Origin: Enterobacter sp. R1(2018)
GTDB lineage: Bacteria; Pseudomonadota; Gammaproteobacteria; Enterobacterales; Enterobacteriaceae
Direction of reading: 5' to 3'
NCBI RefSeq assembly: GCF_003628475.1
Contig: NZ_RCAA01000037.1
Span: 52,650-91,729 of the forward strand
Length of the DNA stretch: 39,080 bases
The notes under the pieces: model-generated
Databases searched by the model: none
Told to the model about the DNA's origin: nothing
The model's input: the letters and a program-made list of their open reading frames with translations, nothing else
Shown here: in pieces, positions 36,479 through 39,080 of the stretch
Position numbering within the stretch: the stretch's first letter is position 1
Layout: every line of letters starts with the position of its first letter
Made by a program: the position numbers and the translations under genes

Positions 36479-38257
36479 TTAGTAACCCGCGGTTAAATCA
36501 TCGACGGTACGCGGATCGGAAGCGCCATAGAGCGTGCCATCCGGTGCGATCATGATGCTTTGCGTACTGCCCATTGCCTCTTTCACCGCAACGTTCTGCC
36601 CTTTGTCTTTCAGCAGCTGGAGCGTATCGGGGCTAAAGCCTTTTTCAACCCAAAGCTGGTCCGGCAGCCACTGATGGTGGAAACGCGGGGCGTTGGTCGC
36701 TTCGGCGACGTTCATGCCGAAATCAATGCTGTTAACCACCATCTGCAATACTGTGGTAATGATGCGGCTACCGCCGGGGCTGCCCGTCACCAGCCAGGTT
36801 TTGCCGTCTTTCACCACGATCGTGGGCGACATGGAGGACAGCGGACGTTTATGCGGCCCGACCGCGTTCGCATCGCCGCCCACCAAACCATAAACGTTCG
36901 GCACGCCGGGTTTGGCGGAGAAATCGTCCATTTCGTTATTCATCAAAATGCCGGTATTGCCCGCGACGATCCCCGTACCGAAGGTGGTATTTAGCGTGTA
37001 GGTCACCGCCACGGCGTTGCCGTCTTTATCCACCACCGAGAAATGCGTGGTCTGGTTACTTTCATAGGGCGCAAGCTTACCCGGTTTGATTTCACTCGAC
37101 GGGCGCGCTTTACTGAGATCGATTTTCCCGGCGAGCGATTTGGCGTAGGCCTTGCTGGTCAGCGCCTGCCACGGCACCTTCACAAAATCAGGATCGCCAA
37201 GATACTCCGAGCGGTCTGCGTAAGCGTATTTTTCCGCTTCCGCCATGAGCTGCATCGCATCTGCGCTGCCGAAGCCGTATTTAGCAAGGTCGAAATTCTC
37301 AAGAATATTGAGGATCTGCACGATGTGGATGCCGCCGGAAGAAGGCGGCGGCATGGAGAAGATCTGATAGCCCCGATAGTTCCCGCTGACGGGTTCGCGC
37401 TCCACCGCTTTGTAATTCGCGAGATCGGCCTTACTCAGCAGCCCGCCATTTTTGGCCATCTCATCCGCTATCTGGTCGGCGATCGCCCCTTTATAGAAGG
37501 CGTCCGGCCCCAGCTCGGCAATCATCTCCAGGCTTTTGGCGAGATTGGTTTGCACCAGCCTGTCGCCCTTTTGCAGCGGGTTGCCGTCCGCCTTCCAGAA
37601 AATCGCTTTGCTGTTTTCATGATTGGGCAGCACTTCTGCGCCGTACTGCTTCAGATCGTCCGCCAGCGCATCGTTAACCGTAATGCCGTCCTGGGCCAGT
37701 TTAATGGCGGGCTGAATAACCTTATTCAACGGCAAAGTGCCGTATTTCTCCAGCGCCAGGGCGAAGCCTGCCACCGTGCCCGGCGTGCCTGAAGCAAGGT
37801 GTGAGGTGAGAGATTTTTTGCTGTCGGCGTCCCCTTTTTCATCAAGGAACATATCGCGGGTGGCTTTTTCAGGCGCCATTTCACGGAAGTCGATGGCGGT
37901 AGTTTTGCCGTCTTTGGTACGCAGCATCATAAAGCCGCCGCCGCCAAGGTTCCCGGCCTGCGGATGCGTAACCGCCAGCGCAAAGCCAACCGCCACCGCC
38001 GCGTCCACCGCATTGCCGCCCTGCTTGAGAATATCTACGCCCACCTGGGTCGCCAGCTCGTCAACCGAGGCGACCATGCCATGCTGCGCGCGAACCGGAT
38101 GATGGACATCCGTCTCAACGCCGTAGGAAACAGGAGCCGAAGGCGGGGCGGCAACCGGCGGCGGCGTGGCGCCGGCGCTAAAGCACAGCGCTATCGTCAG
38201 CGCAGGAATGGCCATCCAGCGCCCTGTTATCCATTGACTGGTTTTCCACTGCTTCAT
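36479..38257 (-). CDS. ggt: Periplasmic gamma-glutamyltranspeptidase Ggt
   Basis: 592 residues from ATG 38257 (E. coli 580). A signal peptide with a basic start and hydrophobic core (about residues 15-30) precedes the mature enzyme. Autocleavage is expected before Thr403 (ESNQTTHFSVVD), giving large and small subunits, with the new N-terminal Thr as nucleophile. GNLGGGGFMM and TGSPGGSRIITT are substrate and oxyanion motifs. It hydrolyses or transfers the gamma-glutamyl group of glutathione. The start was set by GGAG 9 bases upstream; frames reach 38365. The n-region is longer than in E. coli, so Met15 is an alternative. Confidence 0.95.
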   Translation of the reverse strand: MKQWKTSQWITGRWMAIPALTIALCFSAGATPPPVAAPPSAPVSYGVETDVHHPVRAQHGMVASVDELATQVGVDILKQGGNAVDAAVAVGFALAVTHPQAGNLGGGGFMMLRTKDGKTTAIDFREMAPEKATRDMFLDEKGDADSKKSLTSHLASGTPGTVAGFALALEKYGTLPLNKVIQPAIKLAQDGITVNDALADDLKQYGAEVLPNHENSKAIFWKADGNPLQKGDRLVQTNLAKSLEMIAELGPDAFYKGAIADQIADEMAKNGGLLSKADLANYKAVEREPVSGNYRGYQIFSMPPPSSGGIHIVQILNILENFDLAKYGFGSADAMQLMAEAEKYAYADRSEYLGDPDFVKVPWQALTSKAYAKSLAGKIDLSKARPSSEIKPGKLAPYESNQTTHFSVVDKDGNAVAVTYTLNTTFGTGIVAGNTGILMNNEMDDFSAKPGVPNVYGLVGGDANAVGPHKRPLSSMSPTIVVKDGKTWLVTGSPGGSRIITTVLQMVVNSIDFGMNVAEATNAPRFHHQWLPDQLWVEKGFSPDTLQLLKDKGQNVAVKEAMGSTQSIMIAPDGTLYGASDPRTVDDLTAGY

Positions 38258-38380
38258 GTCATTTTCTCCAGGCTTTTCAGGGTCAATCCCCAGATAAGCC
38301 TGGTCTAAAAATCTTAAATAACCATCGCGATGGCGGAAAAGGAGTAAACTTAGAAGATCCCCCAAATGGAGGAGGTGAAG

Positions 38381-38827
38381 ATGAAAAAATTATTGATCCT
38401 GACGGCCCTGGTGCCATTTTTCAGCTGTGCACAGCCGCTTAACACCATGAATAACCCGAACATGCCGGATTATCAGATTCCCAGCCAGCAGCGCATGCAG
38501 CAGCAGATGCAAATTCAGCAGACGCAGCAAAAAGGGATGTTAAACCAGCAGCTGCAAACCCAGACGCGCATTCAGCAACAGCATCTGGAAGCGCAGATAA
38601 ACAACAACACTCAGCAGCAGCCGCGCATCAGGCAATCGCTGCCGAACGAGCTGGATCCGGGTAATCAGCAGATGCTGCCGAATACCAACGGGGGAATGCT
38701 CAGCGGCAGCGAACGCGCGGCGCAGCAGGAACATATGCTGCAGCCAAAAACCAACGGCAGCATGCTAAACCCCACCGGACCGACCACGCCGCAGCCCAAT
38801 ATTCCGCTGAAAACTATTGGGCCTTAA
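38381..38827 (+). CDS. yhhA: YhhA, secreted Gln-rich DUF2756 protein
   Basis: 148 residues from ATG 38381 (AGGAGG 7 bases upstream; E. coli YhhA 146). A signal peptide spans about residues 1-17. The mature part is low-complexity: Gln- and Met-rich at 33-80 ([20 protein letters not shown]), with a later imperfect repeat LPNTNGGML and QPKTNGSML (about 99-107 and 121-129). Function is unknown. Cys16 at the expected cleavage site is Phe in E. coli from memory; the lipobox is poor (FFSC), so lipoprotein status is doubtful. The 3' end overlaps ugpQ by 14 bases. Confidence 0.9.
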   Translation: MKKLLILTALVPFFSCAQPLNTMNNPNMPDYQIPSQQRMQQQMQIQQTQQKGMLNQQLQTQTRIQQQHLEAQINNNTQQQPRIRQSLPNELDPGNQQMLPNTNGGMLSGSERAAQQEHMLQPKTNGSMLNPTGPTTPQPNIPLKTIGP

Positions 38828-39080
38828 AGTCCGGGCCGATAGCATCAATCCTGTCGGTGCAAATGGCATCCACTCCCCAACGCAGCAGGGTTTTGGCGCG
38901 TTGGGGAGCATTCACGGTATAAACCAGAATACGCAGCCCGGCCGTTTTTAGCGCCCGCACCCGCGCTTCATCCAACAGGTTATGATTTAAATGAATCGAC
39001 ACGCAGCCAAGGCGCGCGGTGAGTTCACGCCAGTCCTCACGCCACTCGTCGAGCAGCAAACCACGGGGTAATTCCGGCGC
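38814..39080 (-). CDS. ugpQ: Glycerophosphodiester phosphodiesterase UgpQ, 3' part
   Basis: C-terminal 88 residues of UgpQ (E. coli 247); the gene runs out of the right edge. The GDPD-fold end is clear: [21 protein letters not shown], then [20 protein letters not shown] and [11 protein letters not shown]. It splits glycerophosphodiesters to glycerol 3-phosphate and alcohols in the cytoplasm and usually ends the ugpBAECQ operon. It converges on and overlaps yhhA; no terminator lies between them. Confidence 0.95.
   Translation of the reverse strand, partial: APELPRGLLLDEWREDWRELTARLGCVSIHLNHNLLDEARVRALKTAGLRILVYTVNAPQRAKTLLRWGVDAICTDRIDAIGPDFKAQ

Noticed and set aside
1-39080. Phage, insertion sequence, CRISPR array, tRNA, rRNA or an undescribed multi-gene system
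   Set aside because: All substantial frames are accounted for by recognised core enteric genes, and I saw no transposase, integrase, spaced direct repeats or tRNA-like folds.

Overview
The window is ordinary core chromosome of a member of the Enterobacteriaceae. Almost every gene matches, from memory and at close to identical length, a gene of the E. coli K-12 segment running from yhgF (tex) to ugpQ. Gene order, GC-rich coding with AT-rich control regions, REP-like palindromes and the Fe-regulated sRNA RyhB all fit. I cannot fix the genus: it is not E. coli K-12 itself, because several neighbours differ. I see no phage, insertion sequence, CRISPR array, tRNA or rRNA, and no undescribed multi-gene system. 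The interest lies in control sites and local rearrangements. Layout: (1) 1-7191 is an iron and Fe-S/biotin section: the 3' part of tex, a long AT-rich leader with a Fur box, feoABC (ferrous iron uptake), a small YdgH/BhsA-type (DUF1471) secreted protein on the other strand, bioH, gntX, and nfuA behind a near-perfect IscR type 1 site. (2) 7226-14889 is the maltodextrin section: malPQ on the minus strand, divergent from the activator gene malT, with MalT-box and CRP-like sites between them. (3) 14984-18695 is the glycerol-3-phosphate section: glpD divergent from glpEGR, with tandem GlpR operators and a CRP-like site. The block is flipped compared with E. coli K-12 and flanked by inverted REP-like elements. 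(4) 18782-28254 is the glycogen operon glgBXCAP, all minus strand. The glgC-glgA junction carries an extra spacer with a strong hairpin, and GlgC has Thr at the position of the E. coli activator lysine 39. (5) 28524-33509 holds asd, yhgN (MarC family) and the gluconate genes gntR and gntK-gntU with abutting GntR operators. (6) 33615-39080 holds yhhW (pirin), yhhX (oxidoreductase), ryhB with its Fur box, yhhY (GNAT), ggt, yhhA and the 3' end of ugpQ. Functionally the window joins storage and use of glucose polymers (mal, glg), glycerol-3-phosphate and gluconate use, and iron homeostasis. The iron genes feoABC, nfuA and ryhB each carry a recognisable Fur or IscR site, and the sugar loci carry CRP-like sites plus local regulators (MalT, GlpR, GntR).
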